From: Lentzea albida
GTDB taxonomy: Bacteria; Actinomycetota; Actinomycetes; Mycobacteriales; Pseudonocardiaceae
Direction: 5' to 3'
Length of the DNA: 64,000 nt
NCBI RefSeq assembly: GCF_900111005.1
Contig: NZ_FOFV01000012.1
Span: 233,215 to 297,214 of the forward strand
The stretch's first letter is position 1. Each line of letters starts with the position of its first letter. Below the pieces are notes generated by a model, which made no database searches, was not told the origin of the DNA, and saw nothing but the letters and a program-made list of their open reading frames with translations. The translations under genes were made by a program, and so were the position numbers. Positions 8,703-17,464 of this stretch are shown piece after piece.

Positions 8703-9452
8703 ATGCAGGCGATCGAAGCCGACAGCCTGGTGGTGCGGTTGGGCAAGCGCAACGCGGTGAACGGCTTGAGCCTCAGGCTCGGTCAGGGCGTGCACGGCCT
8801 GCTCGGCCCCAACGGCGCGGGCAAGACGACGTTGATCCGCACGCTGGCGACGGTGCAGTCCCCGACGTCGGGAACGCTGTCCTTGCTGGGAAGTCCGGCG
8901 AACGGGAAGCTGAGGCCGGTGCGGCGCAGGCTCGGTTACCTGCCTCAGCACTTCGGCTACTACAAGCGGTTCAAGGTGCGCGAGTTCGTCGAGTACCTGG
9001 CGTGGCTCAAGGAGATGCCGTCCGCACGCATCCCCGGGGCCGTGAAGACAGCGCTCGAACGGGTCGGGCTCACCGACCGCGCCGAGGACCGCATGAAGTC
9101 GTTGTCCGGCGGCATGGTCCGCAGGGTCGGCATCGCGCAGGCCATCGTCAACTCCCCCGACGTGCTGCTGCTCGACGAACCCACGGTCGGCCTGGATCCC
9201 GCGCAACGCCTGCGGTTCCGCGAACTCGTCGCCGAACTGGGCCGCAGCTCCTGCGTGCTGATCTCCACCCACCTGGTCGAGGACGTCGCGGCGGCCTGCA
9301 CGGACGTGGTGCTCGTCAGCGAGGGATCGCTGGTGTTCCGGGGAACTCCGGCCGACCTCGCCACCGCGGGCACGACCGAGCACGTCGGCGACAGCCCCAT
9401 CGAACGCGGCTACTCGGCGCTGATCAGCGCGAACGCCGGAGGTGCCTGGTGA
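8703..9452 (+). CDS. ABC transporter ATP-binding protein (second copy)
   Basis: 249 residues, with ATG 8703 and a GGGAGAAC ribosome site. Walker A GPNGAGKTT, signature LSGGMVRRVGIAQAI, Walker B LLLDEPTVGLDP and switch His in STHLVEDV are intact. Its paralogue lies upstream across a 91-nt gap. The stop overlaps the GTG start of the following permease-like gene, so this copy is probably the one paired with it. A heterodimer of both ATPases is equally possible. Confidence 0.92.
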   Translation: MQAIEADSLVVRLGKRNAVNGLSLRLGQGVHGLLGPNGAGKTTLIRTLATVQSPTSGTLSLLGSPANGKLRPVRRRLGYLPQHFGYYKRFKVREFVEYLAWLKEMPSARIPGAVKTALERVGLTDRAEDRMKSLSGGMVRRVGIAQAIVNSPDVLLLDEPTVGLDPAQRLRFRELVAELGRSSCVLISTHLVEDVAAACTDVVLVSEGSLVFRGTPADLATAGTTEHVGDSPIERGYSALISANAGGAW

Positions 9453-10801
9453 GCGGACTGCGCATCGAACTGCGGCGCTCCACCGCGCTCTGGGCGGGCC
9501 TGCTGGTCCTGGTGTCCGGCACGGGAATGCTGTTGCTGGTCATGACGTCGAGCGTGCGGTGGTCGGGAAACTCGACCTCGGTGGTGCTCGCGTTCCGCCT
9601 GCCGCTCGCGTACGTGTGGGCCCTCGTGGTCGGGCTGGCCGTGTTCCAGGGCATGCGGGACAGCCGCGCACGGGTGACGGAGCTGTTCGCCACCACCTCA
9701 CGGCCGGGCTGGGTCCGGCTCGGCACGCTCTCGGCCGCGGTGGCCGGAGTCGTCGCGGTGGCCACCGCGGCGCTCTGCGCCGGTCTGGTGGCCAAGGTGG
9801 CGCTGGGCGGCGGTTTCGTGTCCATCGGGTTCGTCCCGCTCATGATCACGGTCGTGCTCGCGCTGGCGTCGAGCGTCCTGGTCGGACTCGCGATCGGCAG
9901 GCTCCTGCCGCACCCGCTGACCGTGCCGGTGGCGCTGGTCGCGACGTTCATGCTCGCGACGACGGCCGGGCGCGCGCTCGAGGTCCGCTCCCCCGGCGAC
10001 GAGATCTCCCGGCTCGCCCTGCTGGCGCCCGTGCTCGACGCCCCGAGCTCGGACCTGATCACCACCTCGACGTCGGTGGACCTCGGCCAGATCGCGTGGT
10101 TCACCGGCCTGGGCGTGACGGCGTTCCTCCTGCTCGTCGCCAGGTCCCACCTCGGACGGCTGGCAGCACTCGTCCCGGCGGGGCTCGCCCTCGCCCTCGC
10201 GCTGTCGATCATGCCGGTCAAGTACTCGGACGTGCTGGTCCCGGACTCCATCGCGAGCGAGCTCGTCTGCGACGGCGAGGTGTGCGTCAGCCGGGCGCAC
10301 CAGGACAGGCTGCCGGTGGTGGCCGCGGCGGGACGGGCGGCGCTGGCCAAGCTCGCCGTGCTGCCCGACGCGCCGAGGGAGGTCCGCGAGGACACGTCGG
10401 CGATGGCCCATCTCGTCGCACCACAACGGGATCAGCGGATCGTCTACGTGCCGTCGGACGGGTTTCCCAGGCCTGTGACCATGTCGGAGGACGAACTGCG
10501 GCTCGAACTGCTCGCGGGTGCGGGCGTCGCGGGGTGCTCCGGGCCGAACACCTCCAACACCTACGAGACCGTGGTCCGCTACGTCACGGCCGGCTACTTC
10601 AACGGCGAACTGGCCGGACTGGCGTCCGACATCTTCATGTGGAACAACGGCCGGATGCGGGGCGAGATCGACCAGGCCTGGCAGCAGTTCCGCGGCCGGT
10701 CCGCCCAGGAGCAGCTGAACAGCGTCGCACAGGCCCGGCGGATGTTGCTCACGTGCGAGGACTCCGAACGCGTTCTCGACGTGCTGAAGGGGACGCGATG
10801 A
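9449..10801 (+). CDS. ABC-2-like membrane protein with large C-terminal extracytoplasmic part
   Basis: 450 residues from GTG 9449, overlapping the ATPase stop. About six to seven hydrophobic helices fill residues 12-270. The remaining 180 residues are soluble, begin with a Cys pair (VCDGEVCVS) and hold two more cysteines (GCSGPNT and LTCEDSE). The topology resembles ABC-2 permeases that lack recognisable sequence motifs. It is likely the membrane partner of the preceding ATPases, but the substrate cannot be told. Confidence 0.65.
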   Translation: MSGLRIELRRSTALWAGLLVLVSGTGMLLLVMTSSVRWSGNSTSVVLAFRLPLAYVWALVVGLAVFQGMRDSRARVTELFATTSRPGWVRLGTLSAAVAGVVAVATAALCAGLVAKVALGGGFVSIGFVPLMITVVLALASSVLVGLAIGRLLPHPLTVPVALVATFMLATTAGRALEVRSPGDEISRLALLAPVLDAPSSDLITTSTSVDLGQIAWFTGLGVTAFLLLVARSHLGRLAALVPAGLALALALSIMPVKYSDVLVPDSIASELVCDGEVCVSRAHQDRLPVVAAAGRAALAKLAVLPDAPREVREDTSAMAHLVAPQRDQRIVYVPSDGFPRPVTMSEDELRLELLAGAGVAGCSGPNTSNTYETVVRYVTAGYFNGELAGLASDIFMWNNGRMRGEIDQAWQQFRGRSAQEQLNSVAQARRMLLTCEDSERVLDVLKGTR

Positions 10802-11361
10802 GGCCGCTCGCGCTGTACGCCCGCTCGCGTGGAGTACCTGCCGCCGTGGTGGCACTTCCCGTCGTGGTGCTGGTCGCGTGGTCGGCACTGCACTCGCCCT
10901 GGACGCCGCTCAGCGCGTCGCTGACGAGCCTGGCCGCCGTCCTGGTGACCACGGTCGGTCTCACCGGCCAGGACCCGGAGCTCGACCGGTCGGCCGCGTT
11001 CCCCTGGCCGCTCTACCGGTTCGGGCACCTGCTCACCGCCGCCGTCCTGGCCACGGCCTCGGTGCTGCTGGTCCAGGAACTCGGCTACGAGCCGTTCCCC
11101 GCCGCGTTCGTCGTGCGCGACACGGCGGGGATGATCGGCCTGGCCGGGCTCGCGGCCGCGGTGGCCGGAGCCCGGTTCGCGCCCGTCGCGCCGGTGCTGT
11201 GGTGGGCGGTGGCGGCGATCATGCCCCCTGCCGGGTCGGTGACCGGCCGGATCGTCACCTGGCCGCTGGGCTCCCCGGACGACGCGCTGACGAGGTGGAC
11301 GGCCGCTGTGCTGTTCGTGGCCGGGATCGCCGCCTACAGCGCACGCGGCGGGCGTCGCTGA
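10798..11361 (+). CDS. Small integral membrane protein of the ABC operon
   Basis: 187 residues with about five hydrophobic segments (such as AAVVALPVVVLVAW and MIGLAGLAAAVAGA). I do not recognise a family. The start overlaps the previous stop (ATGA), so it is translated with the permease-like protein and probably belongs to the same transporter. The last residues are basic (SARGGRR), consistent with a cytoplasmic C-terminus. Confidence 0.6.
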   Translation: MRPLALYARSRGVPAAVVALPVVVLVAWSALHSPWTPLSASLTSLAAVLVTTVGLTGQDPELDRSAAFPWPLYRFGHLLTAAVLATASVLLVQELGYEPFPAAFVVRDTAGMIGLAGLAAAVAGARFAPVAPVLWWAVAAIMPPAGSVTGRIVTWPLGSPDDALTRWTAAVLFVAGIAAYSARGGRR

Positions 11362-11362
11362 C

Positions 11363-12571
11363 CTACGAGAGGTCCTCCAGGGCGATGTACTCGGCGATCG
11401 CCTGCTGGCCCGCGATGTTCACGTGCACGCCGTCACCGGTGTCGTAGCGCGGGTCGATGCTGTTCGGCTTGACCGGGTCCTTGAGCACCTGGTCGAAGTC
11501 CTGCACCGACGCGCAGGTGTCCGAGCAGTCGCCGCCGCGCCGCACGAACTCGTTGACAGTGTTGCGGTCGCGGTTGTTCTGGTCGCTGTAGCCGGGCCGG
11601 GGCGTGATCGGGGTGACGTGCACCGCGATCCCGGCCTGGCGCAGCCGCTGGAACACCGCGCGGTAGCTGGTGAGGATGCTCTCGGCGGTGCAACCGTTCG
11701 CGAGATCGTTCGTGCCGTAGTAGTAGATGACGTCGGTGACGCCGTGCAGCGCGAGAACGTCCCTTTCCAGGCGCGACAACGCATCCAGCCCGGCGACACC
11801 CGCCGGGCTGTTGGGGCAGACCGAGCTGGTCGTGCCGTTGATCCCGGCGTTGGCGACGGCGATCTGGGGCCGCGAGGAGGCCACGACCCGGCGGGCCAGC
11901 AGGTCGCTCCAGCGCTTGTTGGTGCCGAGCTCGGTGCAGCCCGGCCCGCAGTTGGTGCTGCCAACGCCGTCGACGACGGAGCTGCCGAACGACACGGCCG
12001 TGCCCGTCAGGCGGGGGTTCAGGACGTCGACCGCGCTGACCAGGTAGGTCGACTGGACCTTCTCCGTGTACGCGGCGCCCTGGTCGGTGGTGTGCGAGCC
12101 GGAACCGGGCGGGGTCAGGTAGTTCTCGCGGAACGCGGCCTCGTGCCGGCCTGGCACGACGTCGCCGGAGACGTACATGCTGACCGCGAGGTCGGTGTCC
12201 GGCCCGGTGGTCAGCGACGTCCTGTCGCTCCACACCTCTCCCCCGGCGGGGATCGTGACCGCCCGGCGGCCGCCGAACGTCACGTCGCGCGTCCCCGCCA
12301 CGGTCGCGCCGCCGGTGCTCAGGCCGACCGTGGTGCGGTCGACCGTCAACGGCCGCGTGCCGAACGTGTTCTGCACCCGGATCCGGACCGCGCTGCCGCC
12401 CTGGCTGAGGTGCGTGATCATGCGCAGGGACTGGTCGTGCAGCGTGACGGGCGCGAGGTGCTGCTGCGACGCGGCCCACGAGGTGAACCAGACGGGACGC
12501 TGGGCCGCGGCCGACGGCGTCAGCAGCGCACCGGCGGCGAGAACGATCGACAGGATCGCAGGGATTCTCAT
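11363..12571 (-). CDS. Secreted SGNH/GDSL-family hydrolase
   Basis: 402 residues with a signal peptide (MRIPAILSIVLAAGAL, cleavage near AAAQ at 21-24). SGNH blocks are visible: block I as FGSSVVDG (195-202), block III as AGINGT (241-246), YYGTNDL (283-289) and block V as DGVHVN (379-384, Asp/His). Block I has Ser in place of the usual Asp before the catalytic Ser198. The N-terminal about 180 residues form a beta-rich region (NTFGTRPLTVDR). It probably deacylates or de-esterifies an extracellular polymer or lipid. It converges with the ABC operon, only 1 nt separating the stops. Confidence 0.85.
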   Translation of the reverse strand: MRIPAILSIVLAAGALLTPSAAAQRPVWFTSWAASQQHLAPVTLHDQSLRMITHLSQGGSAVRIRVQNTFGTRPLTVDRTTVGLSTGGATVAGTRDVTFGGRRAVTIPAGGEVWSDRTSLTTGPDTDLAVSMYVSGDVVPGRHEAAFRENYLTPPGSGSHTTDQGAAYTEKVQSTYLVSAVDVLNPRLTGTAVSFGSSVVDGVGSTNCGPGCTELGTNKRWSDLLARRVVASSRPQIAVANAGINGTTSSVCPNSPAGVAGLDALSRLERDVLALHGVTDVIYYYGTNDLANGCTAESILTSYRAVFQRLRQAGIAVHVTPITPRPGYSDQNNRDRNTVNEFVRRGGDCSDTCASVQDFDQVLKDPVKPNSIDPRYDTGDGVHVNIAGQQAIAEYIALEDLS

Positions 12572-12632
12572 GGTCCTGGTTCTTACCGCTTCGTGACGAT
12601 CACGTCACGTCTTGTAATTCCTCGGTAAGGGA

Positions 12633-13283
12633 TCAGGTCACCAGCCCGCGGCGGTACGCGTAGACGACGGCCTGCACGCGGTCGCGCAGGTCGAGCTTGG
12701 TGAGGATGCGCGACACGTACGTCTTCACCGTCTCCTGGCTGATCACCAGGGCAGCGGCGATCTCGCTGTTGGACAGGCCCTCCGCGATCAGCTTGAGCAC
12801 CTCGAGCTCCCGGGGCGCCAGCTGGGTCTCCGCGACCTCCTCCACCGGCCGGATGCGCGCGGCGAACCTCCCCACCAGCTGCCGCGTGACCTCCGGCGCG
12901 AGCAGGGCGGCACCGCTCGCGACCGTCCTGATGCCCTGCAGCAGCTGCGACGGGGGCGCGTCCTTGAGCAGGAACCCGCTGGCACCGGCCCGCAGCGCCT
13001 CGTAGACGTACTCGTCCAGGTTGAACGTCGTGACCACGAGGACCTTGACGGGATCGGGCACGCCGGCGCCCGCGAGCAACCGGGTCGCCCCGATGCCGTC
13101 GAGCACCGGCATCCGCACGTCCATCACGACCACGTCCGGCCTCAACCGCCCGGCCAGCTCGACCGCCGCGCGCCCGTCACCGCACTCCCCCACGACCTCG
13201 AGGTCCGGCTGGGAGTCGATGATGGTGGCGAACCCGGTGCGGATCAGCGCCTGGTCGTCGCACACCAGGACGCGCACGGTCAC
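12633..13283 (-). CDS. NarL/LuxR-type two-component response regulator
   Basis: 216 residues. The receiver domain has acidic residues at positions 9-10, phospho-acceptor Asp55 (VVVMDVRMP) and the conserved Lys in FLLKDAP. The C-terminal LuxR HTH reads LAPRELEVLKLIAEGLSN then SEIAAALVISQETVKTYV. Its ATG overlaps the stop of the histidine kinase by 4 nt, so the two form a cognate pair. Confidence 0.93.
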   Translation of the reverse strand: MTVRVLVCDDQALIRTGFATIIDSQPDLEVVGECGDGRAAVELAGRLRPDVVVMDVRMPVLDGIGATRLLAGAGVPDPVKVLVVTTFNLDEYVYEALRAGASGFLLKDAPPSQLLQGIRTVASGAALLAPEVTRQLVGRFAARIRPVEEVAETQLAPRELEVLKLIAEGLSNSEIAAALVISQETVKTYVSRILTKLDLRDRVQAVVYAYRRGLVT

Positions 13284-14404
13284 GCCGGGCTCCCCGCGGG
13301 GATGCGGGCCCTCACCACGAAGCCGCCGTCCCGCCGCCCCGCCGAGAACTCGCCGCCCAGCACGTCGACGCGCTCGCGCAGCCCGGCCAGGCCGCGCCCG
13401 CTGCCGCCGACCGGGGCGGACGACTTCGCGCCCTCGGTGCCGACCTCCACGGTGATGTCCCTTTCGCCGTAACGGACGTACACGTTCGTCGGGTTGCCGT
13501 GCGCGTACTTCAGCGCGTTCGTCAACGCCTCCTGCACGACCCGGTACGCGACGGCCTCAGCACTGCCCGCGTCCCGGGTCGACTCGCCTTCCTCCGCGAA
13601 CTCGACGGGCTGCCCGGCCAGCCGCGTCTGCTCGACGAGCGTGCGCAGATCACCGACCGACTCGGTGCTGTGGTCGGGGTTCAGCAGGTCCAGCAGGTGC
13701 CGCAGGTCGGTCAGCGACCGGCGTCCGGTGTCGGTGATCGTCCGCAACGTCTGGTCGAGCCGCTCGGGCGCCGCCGTCAGGTATCGCGCGGCCTCCGCCT
13801 GCACCACCATCGCCGTGACGTGGTGGGTGACCACGTCGTGCAGCTCGCGGGCGATCGTCGTCCGTTCCGCGACCCGCGTGGCCGCGGCGACGTGCCGGCG
13901 GCGTTCGGCCTCGGCCTCGCGGGAGAGCCGCAGCCACGCCCCGACGCCCCACGCGGCGGCGATCGCCAGGTAGAAGGTCACGAACCCGGCCACGCCCTCG
14001 GTCGCCCCGCGGAGCTGCAACGCGACGGCCAGTCCCGCGTAGCCGGCGGTCAGCGCGATCACGGTGGCGCGCCGGTGACGCGACACGTGCAGGCCGGCGC
14101 TGATCAACGCGATCGGCAGCGCCGTCCCGGCGACGGTGTGGTAGCCGCGCAACTGGTCGACGGCGAACGCGATCGACACCACCACGAGGCAGAGCAGCGG
14201 CCACTTGCGGCGCACGACCAGCGGCAGGCACTCGAAGGCGATGACCGCGATCGCGAGCAGGTCGAACGGCCGGTTCGGCAGCCCGCCGAGCTGGGTGCCC
14301 TTGTCGTGCAGCGCGGGCACGACCGACCCCAGCGCGAGCAACAGCGCGAGTGGCGCGTCCTGGACGCGGACGTCCCAGCCGCGCCACCGCTGGAGGCTGA
14401 TCAC
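13280..14404 (-). CDS. Sensor histidine kinase (HisKA_3 type)
   Basis: 374 residues from GTG 14404, which overlaps the CPBP stop. About five to six membrane helices precede a HisKA_3 segment with His189 (RTTIARELHDVVTHH). The ATPase domain shows AYRVVQEALTNALKYA (N box) and GSGRGLAGLRERV (G box). It lacks a large extracellular domain, so it probably senses a membrane or intramembrane cue. It is co-transcribed with MerR, CPBP protease and response regulator genes, which suggests a joint stress response. Confidence 0.92.
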   Translation of the reverse strand: MISLQRWRGWDVRVQDAPLALLLALGSVVPALHDKGTQLGGLPNRPFDLLAIAVIAFECLPLVVRRKWPLLCLVVVSIAFAVDQLRGYHTVAGTALPIALISAGLHVSRHRRATVIALTAGYAGLAVALQLRGATEGVAGFVTFYLAIAAAWGVGAWLRLSREAEAERRRHVAAATRVAERTTIARELHDVVTHHVTAMVVQAEAARYLTAAPERLDQTLRTITDTGRRSLTDLRHLLDLLNPDHSTESVGDLRTLVEQTRLAGQPVEFAEEGESTRDAGSAEAVAYRVVQEALTNALKYAHGNPTNVYVRYGERDITVEVGTEGAKSSAPVGGSGRGLAGLRERVDVLGGEFSAGRRDGGFVVRARIPAGSPA

Positions 14405-15228
14405 GCGTCGAGCGTAGCGGCCGACGCGGCACGGCCCCGGCGCGGCACGAACGTGCCCCGGCGCTTGGCCAGCCACAGGAACGCCGCCGTCACGACCACG
14501 CCCGCCAGCACCGAGTACGCGCTGGCCTCGGGTCCGAACTCGCCACCGGTGAGGATCGCCGGGCCGGACGTGACGCCGTCCAGCAGCCCCTGCGGAGCGT
14601 CCTTGCCGGACACGCTGGTGCTGAAGATGCCGCCCTGCGCGAAGTTCCACGCGAAGTGCACGCCGATCGGCACCCAGAGGGTGCGCGTGGCCACGTAGGC
14701 GGCGCCGAGCATCAGCCCGGCCTCGATCGCGATGGCGAGCGAGCTCCACACCGTGGCGCCGGGGTTCGGCAGGTGCGCGAACCCGAACACCAGCCCGCTC
14801 ACCACCAGCGCGAGCCACGTCCCGATCTTCTCCTCGACGATCCGGAACAGCACGCCGCGGTACAGCAGCTCCTCGGTCACCGCGACCGCCACCATGAACC
14901 CGAAGATCGCGATCATGCCGGTGACCGACCCGATGCCGCGCACCTCGTACCCGCCGAGGAACGCGATGTTGACGATCACCGCACCGAACATCGCGAGTCC
15001 GATGAGGACACCGCGGCCGAGCGCGCCCGGTGCGGTCTTCACCGAGACCTCGGTGGGCTCGCGGTGTTCGGTCCTGCGGACGATCCAGGCGTAGGCGGCC
15101 AGTGCCAGCGCCGCCGCGAGGAACCCGGCGACCAGGGTGAGCGGCCAGTTCCAGCCCAGGGCCTGCACACCGGCTCCACCGGCGAACGACACGACCACCA
15201 CGACGACCAACTGCTTCAGAAATCGCAT
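14401..15228 (-). CDS. CPBP-family intramembrane metalloprotease
   Basis: 275 residues, polytopic. The CPBP/Abi (CAAX-protease-like) motifs are present: EELLYRG (E119, E120, R124), FAHLPNP (H152) and HFAWN (H191, N195). The start MRFLKQL lies 10 nt after the MerR stop, and the stop overlaps the kinase start. In actinomycetes such proteases may process prenylated or membrane proteins, but the substrate is unknown. Being between a MerR regulator and a two-component pair, it may tune signal input. Confidence 0.88.
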   Translation of the reverse strand: MRFLKQLVVVVVVSFAGGAGVQALGWNWPLTLVAGFLAAALALAAYAWIVRRTEHREPTEVSVKTAPGALGRGVLIGLAMFGAVIVNIAFLGGYEVRGIGSVTGMIAIFGFMVAVAVTEELLYRGVLFRIVEEKIGTWLALVVSGLVFGFAHLPNPGATVWSSLAIAIEAGLMLGAAYVATRTLWVPIGVHFAWNFAQGGIFSTSVSGKDAPQGLLDGVTSGPAILTGGEFGPEASAYSVLAGVVVTAAFLWLAKRRGTFVPRRGRAASAATLDA

Positions 15229-15238
15229 GGCCGAAAAG

Positions 15239-16279
15239 CTAGGGATTTCCGGCGTCCGGAACGTCCCCGCGCGGTGGACATTCGTTCGTAGCTCTCGCGG
15301 GGGACAACTCCAGCGCCGCGGACAGCCAGGCGAAGGGCATGAAGTCGGCCGCGTCCTGCGAGGTTCCGTTGATGATCCCCACCAGCGACTGGTACCGGGT
15401 GTGCGGGTCCCGCGGCTCCGCGGCCTCCGCGATCGACTCCAGGTGCAGCTCCTCGACGCGCAGGACGTCCGCGGCCAGCCGCTGCCGCAGCTCGGTGCTG
15501 TCCGGTTCCCCCATGAGCTCGCGCAGGTGGTCCGCGTAGGCGTCCGCGATCTCGCGCCCCTGCGGCGAGTCCGCCGGCACCCCGTCCCTGCGGGCCTGGT
15601 CCGCCCGCTGGAAGATCGCGCCACCGCGGTCGAACGAGCCCAGCACCTCCGGTGACATCATCACCTGGGCACCGGGCGTGGACACGGTCTCGTGCAGCTG
15701 CTCGTGCACCGCGCGGCGGAAGTCCGCGTCCTGCAGCAGGTTCGCCAGCTCGATCCACGCCTCCAGCTGCTCGGTGGCGGGTTCCTCCGGCAGGACCGGC
15801 CGCTCGCTGCGCAGCAGGTCCAGGAAGGCGGGCGTGGCCGCGAGCCCGTCGCTGATCTCGCTCCAGAAGTCGTCGATCAGCCGCTCGCGCTCCTCGTCGG
15901 ACATGCCGACCAGCTTGTGCAGCAGGACCACCTGCTCGGACTCGGTGTGCTGCCGGGCGATCGTGCGCAGCACGGCCGTCCTGGACCGGATGCGCCGCGC
16001 CTGCTCGTCCAGCCGCGCCAGGTGCGCGGTCGCGAGATCCGTCAGCGTCACGCTGCCGTCGAGCAGCCGCCGGATGTCCTCGAGCCCCGCGTCGAGGTCG
16101 CGCAACGTGCTCACGAACTCCAGCCGGGCGATCGCGTGCACGTCGTAGAGCCGGTGCCCGGCCGTCGTGACGCGCGCGGGCGCCACGACACCTTCGTCGG
16201 AGTAGAAGCGGATGGCGCTGACGCTCAGCCCGGTGCGGCGCGCCACCTCACCGATCGCGTACAGCCTGTTGTCGTCCAT
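15239..16279 (-). CDS. MerR-family regulator with long C-terminal helical domain
   Basis: 346 residues from ATG 16279; an in-frame TTG 15 nt upstream is less likely. The N-terminal MerR winged HTH reads YAIGEVARRTGLSVSAIRFY and GHRLYDVHAIARLEF. A coiled coil follows (LARLDEQARRIRSRTAVL). The C-terminal 200 residues are helical and resemble the TipAS-like/effector domains of actinomycete MerR proteins. It is the first gene of the CPBP-kinase-regulator operon, with a symmetric repeat just upstream that may be its operator. Confidence 0.85.
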   Translation of the reverse strand: MDDNRLYAIGEVARRTGLSVSAIRFYSDEGVVAPARVTTAGHRLYDVHAIARLEFVSTLRDLDAGLEDIRRLLDGSVTLTDLATAHLARLDEQARRIRSRTAVLRTIARQHTESEQVVLLHKLVGMSDEERERLIDDFWSEISDGLAATPAFLDLLRSERPVLPEEPATEQLEAWIELANLLQDADFRRAVHEQLHETVSTPGAQVMMSPEVLGSFDRGGAIFQRADQARRDGVPADSPQGREIADAYADHLRELMGEPDSTELRQRLAADVLRVEELHLESIAEAAEPRDPHTRYQSLVGIINGTSQDAADFMPFAWLSAALELSPARATNECPPRGDVPDAGNP

Positions 16280-16296
16280 GACGCCTACGATCAAAC

Positions 16297-16311
16297 CTCA
16301 AGCCGCTTGAG
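16297..16311. promoter_or_regulatory. Putative MerR operator
   Basis: CTCAAG-CCG-CTTGAG, perfect 6-bp arms, 18 nt upstream of the MerR start. MerR proteins such as SoxR bind similar CTCAAG...CTTGAG symmetry. It also lies upstream of the terC promoter on the other strand. Confidence 0.5.
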
Positions 16312-16333
16312 ATGCAAGCCACGATCGGATTAC

Positions 16334-16362
16334 TTGAGCATTACCAACCCTTTACCTATGCT
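16334..16362 (+). promoter_or_regulatory. Putative terC promoter
   Basis: TTGAGC (16334-16339) and TATGCT (16357-16362) are separated by 17 nt. A start point about 7 nt further (near 16369) would begin the transcript exactly at the 5' strand of the riboswitch base stem. Confidence 0.55.
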
Positions 16363-16368
16363 GTCCGG

Positions 16369-16483
16369 CGAGGGGAGTACTTCCCAAGCGTCTGCCCGGT
16401 CAGTACGGACATCCGGAAGGTGTCCCCGGGAGGCCACCCGACCTCGGGTGAAGGAGACCTCGAACGATCGTTGTTCGAGGAGG
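16369..16483 (+). promoter_or_regulatory. yybP-ykoY-type (Mn2+) riboswitch upstream of terC
   Basis: The leader starts with CGAGGGGAGTA, containing the hallmark GGGGAGTA (16372-16379), and ends with GGGTGAAGGAGACCTCG, matching the conserved 3' side of yybP-ykoY aptamers. The base stem would be CGAGG (16369-16373) with CCTCG (16458-16462). Inner helices are CCCGG/CCGGG (16395-16399/16426-16430), GGACA/TGTCC (16407-16411/16421-16425) and CACCCGA/TCGGGTG (16435-16441/16444-16450). CCTCGAAC (16458-16465) can instead pair with GTTCGAGG (16473-16480), which hides the GAGGAGG ribosome site (16477-16483). Metal binding would therefore favour translation. TerC/Alx genes are classic partners of this class. 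Confidence 0.8.
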
Positions 16484-16487
16484 TCCT

Positions 16488-17459
16488 GTGCCCGTGGAAT
16501 CCGTGGCAACGCCCGCACTGTGGTTCATCAGCATCGCGGTGCTGCTCGGTCTGCTGGTCGTCGACTTCCTGGTGACGCGGCGCCCGCACGAGGTGTCGAT
16601 CAAGGAAGCGACCGGCTGGTCCGTCTTCTACCTGGCTCTGCCGTTCGTGTTCGGACTCTGGCTCTGGTACGAGTTCGGCAGCGGCCAGTCCCTGGAGTTC
16701 GTGACCGGTTTCGTCGTCGAGAAGTCGCTCTCGGTCGACAACCTGTTCGTCTTCATGCTGCTGCTGGCCGCATTCAGCGTGCCGTCGGAGATCCAGCAGC
16801 GCGTCCTGCTCTACGGCATCGTCGGCGCACTGGTGCTGCGCGGCGTGTTCATCGCGGCCGGCGCGGCCATGCTGTCGGCGGGCACCTGGGCGTTCCTCGT
16901 GTTCGGCCTGGTCCTCTTCGCCTCGGCCGTGAAGATCCTGCAGTCGGCCCTGTCCGGCGAGCCCGCCGAGAAGGACACGTCGAAGATGCGGTCGGTGCGG
17001 CTGCTGCGCAGGCTGATGCCGGTCACCGACGACTACCGCGGCACGAAGATGCTCGTCCGCGAGAACGGCCGCCGCGCCCTCACCCCGCTCGCGATCGTGG
17101 TGGTGGCGATCTTCGCGACCGACGTCGTGTTCGCGATCGACTCGGTGCCCGCCGTCTACGGCATCACCGAGGACCCGTACCTCGTGTTCACCACCAACGC
17201 GTTCGCGCTGCTCGGCCTGCGCGCGCTGTACTTCGTGCTCCAGTCCGTGCTCGCGAAGCTGGTGCACCTCAACCACGGTCTCGCGATCATCCTGGCGTTC
17301 ATCGGCCTGAAGCTCGTGCTGCACTGGGCCCACGGCGTGTGGCCGGCCGTGCCGACGATCCCGACCCCGGTCTCGCTCGGCGTCATCGTGGTGACCCTGG
17401 CCGTCGTGACCTTCACCAGCCTCCGCTCCCGCCGCGAGGAACCCGTCAGTTTGGACTGA
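16488..17459 (+). CDS. TerC/Alx-family integral membrane protein
   Basis: 323 residues from GTG 16488, 4 nt after a GAGGAGG ribosome site. TerC hallmarks are VEKSLSVDNLFVFMLL and FATDVVFAIDSVPAVYG, with conserved acidic residues inside membrane helices; about nine helices are predicted. Family members (E. coli Alx, B. subtilis YkoY/YceF) are linked to Mn2+ export or metal loading of secreted enzymes. The probable Mn2+ riboswitch ahead of the gene supports manganese homeostasis here. Confidence 0.92.
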   Translation: MPVESVATPALWFISIAVLLGLLVVDFLVTRRPHEVSIKEATGWSVFYLALPFVFGLWLWYEFGSGQSLEFVTGFVVEKSLSVDNLFVFMLLLAAFSVPSEIQQRVLLYGIVGALVLRGVFIAAGAAMLSAGTWAFLVFGLVLFASAVKILQSALSGEPAEKDTSKMRSVRLLRRLMPVTDDYRGTKMLVRENGRRALTPLAIVVVAIFATDVVFAIDSVPAVYGITEDPYLVFTTNAFALLGLRALYFVLQSVLAKLVHLNHGLAIILAFIGLKLVLHWAHGVWPAVPTIPTPVSLGVIVVTLAVVTFTSLRSRREEPVSLD

Positions 17460-17464
17460 TCGCC

